Shown here one piece after another: positions 1 through 7,383 of a DNA stretch of 64,000 bases (within the stretch, counting starts at the first letter, position 1; every line of letters starts with the position of its first letter). A program made the translations under genes and the position numbers. The notes under the pieces are model-generated. The model searched no databases, was not told where the DNA came from, and saw only the letters and a list, made by a program, of their open reading frames with translations. Origin of the DNA: Cytobacillus oceanisediminis. GTDB taxonomy: Bacteria; Bacillota; Bacilli; Bacillales; Cytobacillaceae. The stretch spans positions 62,001 through 126,000 of the forward strand of contig NZ_QGTW01000010.1 of the NCBI RefSeq assembly GCF_003182355.1, written 5' to 3'.

Positions 1-20
1 TTAAAAGCGGGGGTGAAACA

Positions 21-737
21 ATGTCCGGAATTTTAACTGCACTTGGTTATTTGGTTAAGGAAATTGTGTTCCTTGTATCTTATGTAAAAAATAATGCATT
101 TCCTCAACCGCTGTCACCTGCAGATGAAAAAAAATACCTGCGATTGATGGCTGCTGGTGATGCGCATGCCCGTAATATGCTGATTGAACATAATCTTAGG
201 CTGGTTGCTCATATTGTAAAAAAGTTTGAAAATACCGGAGAAGATTCCGAAGATCTGATATCTATAGGGACCATCGGGCTGATAAAAGCAATTGAGAGCT
301 ATTCTGAAGGTAAAGGAACAAAGCTGGCCACATATGCAGCCCGCTGTATTGAGAATGAAATCCTCATGCATTTGCGGGCATTAAAAAAGACCAAGAAGGA
401 TGTATCGCTTCACGACCCCATTGGACAGGACAAAGAGGGCAATGAAATATCCCTTATTGATGTATTAAAGTCAGAATCCGAGGATGTTATTAATACGATT
501 CAGCTGAATATGGAGCTTGAAAAGGTGAAGGAATATATTGATGTTTTGGATGACAGAGAAAAAGAGGTCATTGTCGGAAGGTTCGGGCTCGATTTGCAAA
601 AAGAAAAAACCCAGAGGGAAATTGCAAAGGAGCTTGGCATATCCAGGAGTTACGTATCCAGAATTGAGAAGCGGGCATTAATGAAGATGTTCCATGAGTT
701 TTATCGGGCAGAAAAAGAAAAGCGCAAAAATAATTAA
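21..737 (+). CDS. sigK: Sporulation sigma factor SigK (pro-sigma-K), uninterrupted
   Basis: Late mother-cell RNA polymerase sigma factor for spore coat and mother-cell lysis genes. The 238 residues start with a hydrophobic pro-sequence of about 20 residues (ending FLVS before YVKNNAF), which in B. subtilis is removed by SpoIVFB. Sigma region 2 lies around residues 50-120 ([34 protein letters not shown]) and region 4 around 170-228, with an HTH in [21 protein letters not shown]. The ATG has a good GGGGTGA site 5-11 bases upstream. The reading frame is continuous: there is no skin-like prophage splitting it as in B. subtilis 168. It ends inside a strong bidirectional terminator. Identity is near certain from family conservation. 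Confidence 0.97.
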   Translation: MSGILTALGYLVKEIVFLVSYVKNNAFPQPLSPADEKKYLRLMAAGDAHARNMLIEHNLRLVAHIVKKFENTGEDSEDLISIGTIGLIKAIESYSEGKGTKLATYAARCIENEILMHLRALKKTKKDVSLHDPIGQDKEGNEISLIDVLKSESEDVINTIQLNMELEKVKEYIDVLDDREKEVIVGRFGLDLQKEKTQREIAKELGISRSYVSRIEKRALMKMFHEFYRAEKEKRKNN

Positions 738-765
738 AGGGACAGCTCTTCTGTCCCTTTAATTA
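731..765. terminator. Bidirectional terminator between sigK and the lipoprotein gene
   Basis: A perfect 15-bp stem (731-745 with 751-765, loop CTCTT) has an AAAGGGACAG core and A/T-rich flanks on both sides. It contains the sigK stop codon and touches the stop of the convergent lipoprotein gene, so it should serve both. Confidence 0.9.
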
Positions 766-1737
766 TTTTATTCTGCCATTTTTTAATAAAAGCTCCCAGT
801 TTTCGCCGCTATCTCCAGACTCATATAAATCTTTCAAATAGGTCGAGAAAGAGATTCTTCCGCTATTTTGATAATCAGCTGCAATGTATGTAATCGGGTT
901 GTCATAGCTAAGAAAAGGGATATCAACTGGAGAGGTTTCCATGGTTTCAAGGTCAATCTTGTTCAGCAAGACCCTTTCCTGCTTTGCAAATGCGTAGTAC
1001 AAGCTGTCTTCCGTGAAAGCCAAGGCTGTAGCCATGATTGGTTCAGATACTAATTCTACTGTTTCTCCTTTATCGCGCGAGAAAAAGATTCCGCTTCTCG
1101 TGGACATAGCCATTATATCGGCATCATCAGGATGTGCTGCGATCATGCCAAGCGTGTCAGCCTTCAGCCCTTTTAAACTGACTGGCTCCCAGGTTTGCCC
1201 TTCATCTTCCGTTCGATATACCCCAGGATCAAGCTTAGTGTTCTCTTCCTGATTGATTACATAGATCATACCGGTATTGTAGCCAGCTGATAAAAAAGGA
1301 AATGTACTTTCACCGTAAAACACCAGATCTTTGAACGATGCGCCTTTATCTGTGCTTTTAACAATACCAAGGGGGTCTTTTAAATCGGAATCTTTGTCTG
1401 GATGGCCGCTGGCAATATAACCGTCTTTTATCGCCTGGAAACCCATATAGTCGTGGTTATGGGTGGATGTTTCATGCCAGGAGCCATCTTTGAAAAGCTT
1501 TAGTCCGTCGCTGGATGAGAGATATAGCCCTGTATCATTTCCGGGATAGCCTATCCCCTGGATATGTTCAATTTGCTGGGCTGAAGCCTTGGTAAGTTCA
1601 AAGGGAGATTGCTCGCCCGTCTTTTTTGAAGGTTCCTCCGGTGGGTTTTCACTTTTTTGCTCTTCTGAAGAACAGCCCGTTGCAAGCAAAACAAGTGAGA
1701 ATAATAATAGAAGAACCCCTTTCTTGCAGTGTTTCAT
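763..1737 (-). CDS. BNR/Asp-box repeat lipoprotein
   Basis: Predicted secreted lipoprotein of 324 residues. The N-terminus has basic residues, a leucine-rich membrane segment and the lipobox LLATGC with Cys22, so it should be lipid-anchored outside the membrane. The body contains four Asp-box-like turns (STDKGASF, RTEDEGQTW, SRDKGETV, SGDSGENW) typical of sialidase/BNR beta-propellers, so a beta-propeller fold is inferred. Substrate and function are unknown. The start at 1737 is chosen because a GGAGTG site precedes it by six or seven bases; a longer in-frame start at 1785 has no lipoprotein logic. It is convergent with sigK. The glycosyl-hydrolase label sometimes used for relatives is not supported by any active site I can see. 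Confidence 0.85.
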   Translation of the reverse strand: MKHCKKGVLLLLFSLVLLATGCSSEEQKSENPPEEPSKKTGEQSPFELTKASAQQIEHIQGIGYPGNDTGLYLSSSDGLKLFKDGSWHETSTHNHDYMGFQAIKDGYIASGHPDKDSDLKDPLGIVKSTDKGASFKDLVFYGESTFPFLSAGYNTGMIYVINQEENTKLDPGVYRTEDEGQTWEPVSLKGLKADTLGMIAAHPDDADIMAMSTRSGIFFSRDKGETVELVSEPIMATALAFTEDSLYYAFAKQERVLLNKIDLETMETSPVDIPFLSYDNPITYIAADYQNSGRISFSTYLKDLYESGDSGENWELLLKNGRIK

Positions 1738-1805
1738 TTTTTTCACTCCAATTGACCGTAGTCCGATGTTTCTTTCCGTTGTCATTATAAAGCATTTAAA
1801 GTCAA

Positions 1806-1834
1806 AATAAAAAACCCTTGCCTCTGGAAAGGGT
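1806..1834 (-). terminator. Terminator of the small cysteine-protein gene
   Basis: The stem ACCCTT/AAGGGT (1814-1819 with 1829-1834) is followed on the minus strand by a T-rich run (forward A-run 1804-1814). It lies downstream of the 55-residue gene at 1865-2032 and upstream of the lipoprotein gene. Confidence 0.65.
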
Positions 1835-1864
1835 CCATAGCGGTAGAAACTCTAGGTTATGGGC

Positions 1865-2032
1865 CTAAAGGGGAATAAGTGAACCTTTATGTCTCTTCTC
1901 TTTTTTGATATCTGAAATGTTCTTTGTCATTTTTCCTGCTCCTTTGCATACAGGGTAAGTTTTCTTTATAAATTTATAAGCGGTTATGCTGCCTGTTCCT
2001 TTGCATTTCTTGCAGATGGAGATGATTTTCAT
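1865..2032 (-). CDS. Small CxxCxGxG cysteine protein (55 aa), function unknown
   Basis: A 55-residue ORF starts with ATG at 2032 behind a strong GGGAGGAGTG site. It has a DnaJ-type zinc-knuckle motif CKKCKGTG at residues 7-14 and a half-motif CKGAG at residues 29-33, where the expected first cysteine is a tyrosine (TYPVCKGAG). Only three cysteines therefore remain for metal binding, which is odd for this fold. The C-terminal third is lysine-rich. It resembles the tiny zinc-knuckle proteins common in Bacillus, but I do not recognise a named family. The strong ribosome site, the codon pattern and its own terminator support a real gene. Confidence 0.72.
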   Translation of the reverse strand: MKIISICKKCKGTGSITAYKFIKKTYPVCKGAGKMTKNISDIKKEKRHKGSLIPL

Positions 2033-2150
2033 TTAACACTCCTCCCTTAATTTTCCTTCTGCTATCATTATATGATGCGTTTTTATGGCGGTGCTTAGGA
2101 TAATAAGGATTTTGCTTATCTCTCGGAGGAAATTTGATGTAAACGCCTAA

Positions 2151-2178
2151 ACGCTCATCCCGTTGGACACATACCCTA
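2151..2178 (+). promoter_or_regulatory. Candidate sigma-K promoter of the YjcZ-like gene
   Basis: AC at 2151-2152 is followed by 17 bases and then CATACCCTA at 2170-2178. This matches the published sigma-K pattern AC-N16/17-CATANNNTA. It lies about 30 bases upstream of a predicted sporulation mini-protein. Pattern match only. Confidence 0.5.
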
Positions 2179-2209
2179 ATAATAGAAAGCGAAGGGAGGT
2201 AGAAGCATT

Positions 2210-2359
2210 ATGCCTTATGGTTATTACGGCTATCCGGCCCCGCCTTATCCTGGAGGATATTACGGGGGCGGAGGATTCTGGCTTGCTCTGGTGGTTGTGC
2301 TGCTGATCCTGCTGCTTGTTTTTGGAGGCTTTGCATATTATGGCGGTTATTATAAATAG
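2210..2359 (+). CDS. Tiny YjcZ-like Gly/Tyr-rich membrane protein (49 aa)
   Basis: A 49-residue protein begins with ATG at 2210 behind GAAGGGAGGT. It has a Gly/Tyr/Pro-rich head (MPYGYYGYPAPPYPGG), one strongly hydrophobic segment at about residues 23-43 and a Tyr/Gly tail. This composition is typical of YjcZ/SscA-like small spore proteins of Bacilli. With a sigma-K-like promoter upstream and a terminator downstream it is probably a monocistronic late-sporulation gene. Exact family membership is inferred from composition. Confidence 0.8.
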   Translation: MPYGYYGYPAPPYPGGYYGGGGFWLALVVVLLILLLVFGGFAYYGGYYK

Positions 2360-2374
2360 TAAAGATTACAACCT

Positions 2375-2406
2375 AGCTCATACCCAATGCGGTGTGGGCT
2401 TCTTTT
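2375..2406 (+). terminator. Terminator after the YjcZ-like gene
   Basis: A ten-pair stem (2375-2384 with 2391-2400, three G-U pairs, loop CAATGC) is followed by TCTTTTATT. Confidence 0.75.
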
Positions 2407-2570
2407 ATTGGGATTAAATATCTTAAATCCATCGTCCTTCTGTCTTTTTTTATGGCCAGGTTAAGGCTCATTGCCTAAAAAAGAACTATTCTGCCATTTT
2501 GATAGAAATTTCGGAAAAATTACATTATAATACTTCTATATACGAAATATTATTTTACAGGGGGAAAATC

Positions 2571-4370
2571 ATGACTGCTAAAGTATATTCGACAGTTTGG
2601 GATTTGGATGCTTTTTTTAATGGCGGAAGTGCTTCAGAGGAGTTCGGAAAGCATTTGCAAGAAACAAGAAAACATATCGATTCATTCTATAATCAGGTAC
2701 ATAAATGGCAGCCTTCTAATTCAGCTGCAGATGCACAGGCAATCAGCGAGTTTATAGATTTATTCCAGCAAACGGCTAAAAAGCTTCGCCAGGCAGGAGC
2801 CTTTGTCAGCTGCCTTCAGGCTCAAAATACAGAAGATAAGAAGGCAAAAGCCCTTAGAGGATCAACCACTGAGCTGAGTGCATCTTTCCAAACTGCTTTA
2901 ACAATTTTTGATCAGAAGCTTGCGGGTTATAGTCAGGAAGTATGGACTGAAATACTGAAAGACGAAAGCTTGAATGAACTGGCTTTTGTATTAACTGAAC
3001 GCCGTGAGAGTGCAGCAGAAAAGCTATCCCAGGAAGAAGAATCTGTGATTAATGCTCTAGCGATCGATGGATACCATGGCTGGGGCCAAATGTACGATGT
3101 TATTGTCGGGAATATTAAAATTCCGATCCGTGAAAATGGAGAGGATAAGCAGCTTTCTGTAGGCCAGGCAGCAAATAAATTTTCAAGCCCCGACAGAGCT
3201 CTCCGCAAGGAAGTTTTTGAAAAGTGGGAAGAGGCATGGAGCGGACAGGCAGATTATCTATCTAAGACCTTAAACCACTTGGGGGGATTTAGATTAAATG
3301 TTTATAAATTAAGAGGCTGGGAGGATTTCTTGAAAGAGCCCCTCGATTTAAACAGAATGAAAAAAGAAACCCTGGATACAATGTGGGAGGTTATCTCAAA
3401 GAATAAAGCGCCTCTTGTTAAATACCTGAATAGAAAGGCAGAGCTTCTGGGCATTGAAAAATTAAGCTGGTATGACCTGGATGCACCTCTTAGCAAGACA
3501 GAGACAAAAGTATCCTACCAGGAGGGCGCAGAATTTATCCTGGAACAGTTTTCTCTTTTTGGGGAGGAAATGACGGCTTTTTCCAAAAAGGCATTTGAAG
3601 ATAAGTGGATTGAGGCAGAAGATCGCCCTGGAAAGGCTCCAGGCGGTTTCCATACCTACTTCCCGGAAAGCAGCCAGTCAAGAATCTTTATGACATATTC
3701 CGGAACACCATCTAACATTTCTACCTTGGCACATGAGCTTGGACACGGATTCCACACTTATGCGATGAGAGACCTCCATTTATTGAACCGCAGCTATGCC
3801 ATGAATGTAGCGGAGACAGCATCAACTTTCGCTGAAATGATCGTTTCAGATGCTTCGGTTAAAAATGCCAAGTCAGAAGAGGAAAAACTTGCACTTCTGG
3901 AAGAAAAGGTTCAAAGATCGGTAGCGCTTCTAATGAACATTCATGCCCGTTTCCTATTTGAATCCCGTTTTTATACAGAAAGAAAACAGGGCAATGTGAG
4001 TGCAGAACGATTGAATGAGCTGATGGCTGAAGCGCAGAAAGAAGCGTATGGAAACGCACTGGATGAGTACCATCCATCTTTCTGGGCTTCGAAGCTGCAT
4101 TTTTATATTACAGGCGTGCCATTCTATAACTTCCCGTACACCTTTGGCTATTTGTTCTCACTGGGCATTTATGCTCAGGCTCTTAAGGAAGGGAAAGGAT
4201 ACGAGGAAAAATATATAGCTTTATTAAAAGATACGGCTTCCATGACGGTTGAGGACTTATCGATGAAACATCTAAAGGCTGACTTAACAAAGCCGGAATT
4301 CTGGGAAAGTGCAGTTCAATTGTGTATTGATGATGTAGAAGAGTTCCTTTCATTAACAGAAAACAAATAA
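2571..4370 (+). CDS. M3-family oligoendopeptidase (PepF/oligopeptidase F-like)
   Basis: Cytoplasmic zinc oligopeptidase of 599 residues that cleaves short peptides. The thermolysin-like zinc site HELGHGFH sits near residue 388, and the third ligand region ETASTFAEMI follows some 25-30 residues later. The C-terminal region has the M3 features FYNFPYTFGYLFSLGIYAQ. ATG 2571 is preferred over the upstream in-frame start at 2499: a GGGGG site precedes it at the usual distance and the extra N-terminus has no family counterpart. It ends just before a bidirectional terminator shared with pssA. Likely role: turnover of peptides from protein degradation. Confidence 0.93.
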   Translation: MTAKVYSTVWDLDAFFNGGSASEEFGKHLQETRKHIDSFYNQVHKWQPSNSAADAQAISEFIDLFQQTAKKLRQAGAFVSCLQAQNTEDKKAKALRGSTTELSASFQTALTIFDQKLAGYSQEVWTEILKDESLNELAFVLTERRESAAEKLSQEEESVINALAIDGYHGWGQMYDVIVGNIKIPIRENGEDKQLSVGQAANKFSSPDRALRKEVFEKWEEAWSGQADYLSKTLNHLGGFRLNVYKLRGWEDFLKEPLDLNRMKKETLDTMWEVISKNKAPLVKYLNRKAELLGIEKLSWYDLDAPLSKTETKVSYQEGAEFILEQFSLFGEEMTAFSKKAFEDKWIEAEDRPGKAPGGFHTYFPESSQSRIFMTYSGTPSNISTLAHELGHGFHTYAMRDLHLLNRSYAMNVAETASTFAEMIVSDASVKNAKSEEEKLALLEEKVQRSVALLMNIHARFLFESRFYTERKQGNVSAERLNELMAEAQKEAYGNALDEYHPSFWASKLHFYITGVPFYNFPYTFGYLFSLGIYAQALKEGKGYEEKYIALLKDTASMTVEDLSMKHLKADLTKPEFWESAVQLCIDDVEEFLSLTENK

Positions 4371-4380
4371 AAATGAAAGC

Positions 4381-4410
4381 AGCCGCGCTCAGTGAGCACG
4401 GCTCTTTTTT
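4381..4410. terminator. Terminator between the oligopeptidase gene and pssA
   Basis: Stem AGCCGCGCTC (4381-4390) pairs with GAGCACGGCT (4394-4403) with one mismatch. It is followed by TCTTTTTT on the plus strand. It is positioned for the oligopeptidase and overlaps the end of the convergent pssA. Confidence 0.85.
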
Positions 4411-4948
4411 ACATTTTTTTAAGCTTGAAAGGGCTTATCATCAAAAAAGAAAGGATGAGCATGAAAAAGAGGAAAAAAGGTTCGGGCCAATAAGGCACAG
4501 CAAGAAAACTTAATGTAGCAAGGCAGCCTGCAGCTGTAATGGGAAGACCGGTAAAATAGCCGTTATTTTCGCTTATATTAAACCGTGCAAGCCGAAAAGC
4601 TCCGCACCCGATATAAAGGATTGTGAAGAACGAACCAGGTACCCCAAATCCATACAATATCCCCTGATACATTAAAAGGGCAGGAGCAACTCCAAAAGAT
4701 ATGATATCACTCATAGAATCAAGCTGCTTTCCCAAATCCGATTCAATATTCATTTTCCTTGCTGCCATGCCGTCAAAGCGGTCAGCAAGAGCTGCCACAA
4801 AGATAAGCAGGACACTTAAATTCAGATTTTCATTAATAGCAAATAAAATGGCGAAGCCTCCTAAAGACAAATTAGCCAGTGTCAGAACATTGGCTGTCTG
4901 TGCCTTTAGCTTCTTGAAGGTTAAATCAAGAACATCAGATAAAAACAT
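4409..4948 (-). CDS. pssA: CDP-diacylglycerol--serine O-phosphatidyltransferase
   Basis: Integral membrane enzyme that makes phosphatidylserine from CDP-diacylglycerol and serine. The 179 residues carry the complete CDP-alcohol phosphotransferase signature DG-x2-AR-x8-G-x3-D-x3-D (DGMAARKMNIESDLGKQLD, then D) near residues 55-77, with several hydrophobic helices around it. The start at 4948 has an AAGGAGTG site; a longer frame to 5002 lacks one. It is divergent from psd, which uses its product, so both steps of phosphatidylethanolamine synthesis sit together. In B. subtilis psd and pssA are also neighbours, but at another locus. Confidence 0.94.
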   Translation of the reverse strand: MFLSDVLDLTFKKLKAQTANVLTLANLSLGGFAILFAINENLNLSVLLIFVAALADRFDGMAARKMNIESDLGKQLDSMSDIISFGVAPALLMYQGILYGFGVPGSFFTILYIGCGAFRLARFNISENNGYFTGLPITAAGCLATLSFLAVPYWPEPFFLFFMLILSFLMISPFKLKKM

Positions 4949-5060
4949 TTTATACACTCCTTGTAAGTCAAAGGGATAGCAGCGGGGTTGACAGATATAC
5001 ATATTCTAAAAAAGGATAGCAAAGCAGGGGAGTTTGTGGCAAACTAAGTTTAATTTGTTA

Positions 5061-5066
5061 TATAAT
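5061..5066 (+). promoter_or_regulatory. Possible -10 box of psd
   Basis: TATAAT in the pssA-psd divergent gap, about 65 bases before the psd start. No convincing -35 at 16-18 bases is visible, so this is weak. Confidence 0.35.
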
Positions 5067-5132
5067 AATATTTTATTCTATGGTTTTTATGCCTGTTCGT
5101 AAAGAACATATTTCATTGAGGGGGCCTGCCAG

Positions 5133-5909
5133 TTGATTAAGTCTTTATATCGCCTGATGATTGAGCTTACAAATCGGAGATGGACATCCGCACTGCTGCA
5201 AAGATTTGCACGATCAAAATGGAGCAGGTGGGCTATTCCTTCATTTTCAAGGATCTATAACATAAATGAGAGTGAGATGGAAAGAGAATTAAAGGAGTAC
5301 CCTTCTCTTCATGAGTTTTTTATCAGGAGGTTAAAAGAAGGGGCACGAATCACAGATGAAAGCCCTGATTCGGTTGTCAGCCCTGTAGATGCTGTTATTG
5401 AGGATATAGGGAGCATTCAATCCAGCCGTATCATTACTGTGAAAGGAAAAGACTACTCCATCTCAGAGATGCTGGGTGAGTATAAAGCAAAAAAATATAC
5501 TGATGGCACTTATATGATATTTTACTTAAGCCCAAGCCACTATCACCGTATCCACAGCCCTGTAACCGGAAAGGTAGCAGACCAATGGGTACTCGGTTCA
5601 AAATCCTATCCGGTGAACAAATGGGGATTGAAATATGGAAGGAGTACCCTTTCAAAGAATTATCGAAGCATTACAGAGGTAATGCGTGGAACTGCATCTA
5701 TCGCAATTGTAAAAGTGGGTGCCATGTTTGTTAATTCCATTGAGCTTATCCATGAAGGAGATCAGCTGGAAAAGGGAAAGGAAATGGCCTATTTTTCATT
5801 CGGTTCAACTGTCATCCTTCTATTCGAGAGAGGAAGGTTTGAACTTAATCCATCCATTAAGGCACCGGCTCACATAAGAGTGGGAGAGCGCATTGGAAAT
5901 ATTTTATAG
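5133..5909 (+). CDS. psd: Phosphatidylserine decarboxylase proenzyme
   Basis: Membrane-associated pyruvoyl enzyme that converts phosphatidylserine to phosphatidylethanolamine. In the 258 residues the self-cleavage motif appears as FGST near residues 225-228; its serine becomes the pyruvoyl group of the small alpha chain. Other family signatures are SPVDAVIE and YLSPSHYHRIHSPV. TTG start at 5133 with GAGGGGG upstream at good spacing. It is paired divergently with pssA. Repeat A1 begins about 20 bases after the stop. Confidence 0.95.
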   Translation: MIKSLYRLMIELTNRRWTSALLQRFARSKWSRWAIPSFSRIYNINESEMERELKEYPSLHEFFIRRLKEGARITDESPDSVVSPVDAVIEDIGSIQSSRIITVKGKDYSISEMLGEYKAKKYTDGTYMIFYLSPSHYHRIHSPVTGKVADQWVLGSKSYPVNKWGLKYGRSTLSKNYRSITEVMRGTASIAIVKVGAMFVNSIELIHEGDQLEKGKEMAYFSFGSTVILLFERGRFELNPSIKAPAHIRVGERIGNIL

Positions 5910-5930
5910 AAAGGCTATGTTAAACATGTC

Positions 5931-6134
5931 TGTTGATTTCTGCTCTAGGTGCTCAGCAAACCGCGGGTGGTCCGACGCTCTTCAAGCAATAAGCCTTCGG
6001 AGTCTCCCTTTGACTCGGCTCACCGGCAGGACTTTGAATAAGCAGCCTTGAGCAAACACCGCACGAAGGAAGTGGGAATGTTCTTCGAGGATCTCGCGCC
6101 TTCCGCTCTAATGGACAGAGTGCCAAAATCAACA
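5931..6134. repeat. Dispersed repeat family A, copy A1 (inverted orientation)
   Basis: A 204-bp noncoding unit bounded by perfect 9-bp inverted repeats, TGTTGATTT (5931-5939) and AAATCAACA (6126-6134). Read on the minus strand it carries the family core GAGCGGAAGGCGCGAGATCC, CTTATTCAAAGTCCTG and GAGCGTCGGACC, shared with 31830-32012 and partly with 59830-59965. It encodes nothing recognisable. It looks like a small MITE-like element lying between psd and sda. Confidence 0.8.
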
Positions 6135-6160
6135 ATGAGATTTAACCACATAGCCTATAG

Positions 6161-6184
6161 AAAAAAAAAAGCCCTGTTCAGGGC
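6161..6184 (-). terminator. Terminator of sda
   Basis: GCCCTG-TT-CAGGGC (6171-6184) is preceded on the plus strand by ten A residues, which is a T-run downstream of sda on the minus strand. Confidence 0.85.
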
Positions 6185-6193
6185 TTGTACTTT

Positions 6194-6334
6194 TTAAGAA
6201 GAGACTTTTATTCTGTTGGATAATGAGCGCCGGTGGATTTCTGTTTCTATTAAACGGATGAAGTCTTTGCTGAGCTGCAGTTCCCTTGCTTTATGATAGG
6301 ATTCAATAAGTAATTCATCTGACAATTTGCGCAT
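6194..6334 (-). CDS. sda: Sporulation-initiation checkpoint protein Sda
   Basis: A 46-residue helical-hairpin protein (starts [16 protein letters not shown]) that in B. subtilis binds the histidine kinase KinA and blocks phosphorelay activation when replication is perturbed. Conserved features are LSDELL, SYxKA, DFIxLIxxEIxRRSL. ATG 6334 has GGAGGTG upstream. A cluster of DnaA boxes lies 120-220 bases upstream of the start, as at the B. subtilis locus, fitting DnaA-dependent control. Its own terminator lies at 6161-6184. Confidence 0.95.
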   Translation of the reverse strand: MRKLSDELLIESYHKARELQLSKDFIRLIETEIHRRSLSNRIKVSS

Positions 6335-6457
6335 GCCTGCCCCACCTCCAGGAAAAAGAAATATACGGTTCTAACTGATTATTTTTATACATATAATGTA
6401 AGATTTTATGTTGTACCCCTACTCTAGCAAAATTAAACGATTAGAACAACTGTTCTG

Positions 6458-6556
6458 TTATCCACAGGTGGTGGTGGATAACCTGTGATTATTTTGTTTA
6501 TAAAAAGGGAAAAAGTATAAGAATCACATTGGATTATGTGCATAAAGTTATCCACA
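6458..6556. promoter_or_regulatory. DnaA-box cluster upstream of sda
   Basis: There are five boxes against the consensus TTATNCACA. Perfect: 6458-6466 (+, TTATCCACA), 6548-6556 (+, TTATCCACA) and 6537-6545 (-, TTATGCACA). One mismatch: 6473-6481 (-) and 6495-6503 (-). Three perfect sites in 99 bases is far beyond chance. In B. subtilis a comparable cluster lies by sda and links it to replication initiation. Confidence 0.88.
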
Positions 6557-6864
6557 GCTATCAAAGGGAGTTGGATTTTGTCGAAAAATTTTTAAATTTA
6601 GGTAAAATCACCTATGTTCTACGTGGAATTTCCCTTTGTTTGAGTGTCTTTCAGCTTTTTGTGGAATCGTATAAAATAGTACCGCTGGAAAATTTCTGGC
6701 TGTATTGGTGTGGATATGTACTTATTTAGCACTTTCGTGGAAGCATATTGGTGTTTGTTTTGAAAGAGCGGATAAAATTGGTTATGATGTAATCGGTAAT
6801 TGTCTTTTGCGAACAATAATATGGAAAAATGGACAATACGAATAATGATTGAGGTGTAAATATA
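6557..6864. other. Intergenic region before yqeG, no gene seen
   Basis: An A/T-rich stretch between the DnaA boxes and yqeG. Short open frames exist on both strands but lack ribosome sites and protein-like composition. I see no convincing terminator or structured RNA; the yqeG promoter must be here but cannot be placed confidently. Confidence 0.6.
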
Positions 6865-7380
6865 GTGTTAAAGCATTTTTTGCCTGACCAGCATGTGAAA
6901 AGCATTTTTGAGATAACTCCGCAAAGTTTAAAGGAAAAAGGTGTTAAAGGAATTATAACGGACCTGGACAATACTTTAGTGGAATGGGACAGGCCGAATG
7001 CAACTCCCAAGCTGATTAGCTGGTTTGAAGAAATGAAGCAAAGCAATATAAAGGTAACAATTGTATCAAACAATAATGAAAGTCGTGTTAAGGCATTTTC
7101 CCACCCTCTTAATATTCCGTTTATTTATCAGGCAAGAAAACCAATGGGACGGGCCTTTCTAAGAGCTCTATCAGAAATGGGGCTTAAAAAAGAAGAAACT
7201 GTGGTCATTGGCGACCAATTGCTGACGGACGTACTGGGCGGAAACCGCAGCGGCTTCCATACTATTTTGGTTGTGCCTGTTGCACAAACAGATGGATTCG
7301 TTACAAAATTTAATCGCTTAGTTGAAAGAAGAATTTTAAATTGGTTTAGAAAAAAGGGAATGATTCAGTGGGAGGATTAA
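6865..7380 (+). CDS. yqeG: YqeG family HAD-IIIA phosphatase
   Basis: Small HAD-superfamily hydrolase of 171 residues. HAD motif I is TDLDNTLVEWD (residues 32-42), motif II is TIVSNNN, the lysine appears in ARKPMGRAF and motif III is VIGDQLLTDVLGGN. The substrate is unknown; the gene is conserved at the head of this operon in Bacilli. GTG start at 6865 with GAGGTGT upstream. yqeH follows three bases after the stop, so the two are co-translated. Confidence 0.92.
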   Translation: MLKHFLPDQHVKSIFEITPQSLKEKGVKGIITDLDNTLVEWDRPNATPKLISWFEEMKQSNIKVTIVSNNNESRVKAFSHPLNIPFIYQARKPMGRAFLRALSEMGLKKEETVVIGDQLLTDVLGGNRSGFHTILVVPVAQTDGFVTKFNRLVERRILNWFRKKGMIQWED

Positions 7381-7383
7381 ATA

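Noticed and set aside
5953..6135. 60-codon frame on the minus strand
   Set aside because: Lies wholly in repeat A1, with no ribosome site; the same blocks occur in copies that are not open.
6529..6729. 66-codon frame near the DnaA boxes
   Set aside because: No ribosome site, overlaps DnaA boxes, composition not protein-like and no known small gene there.
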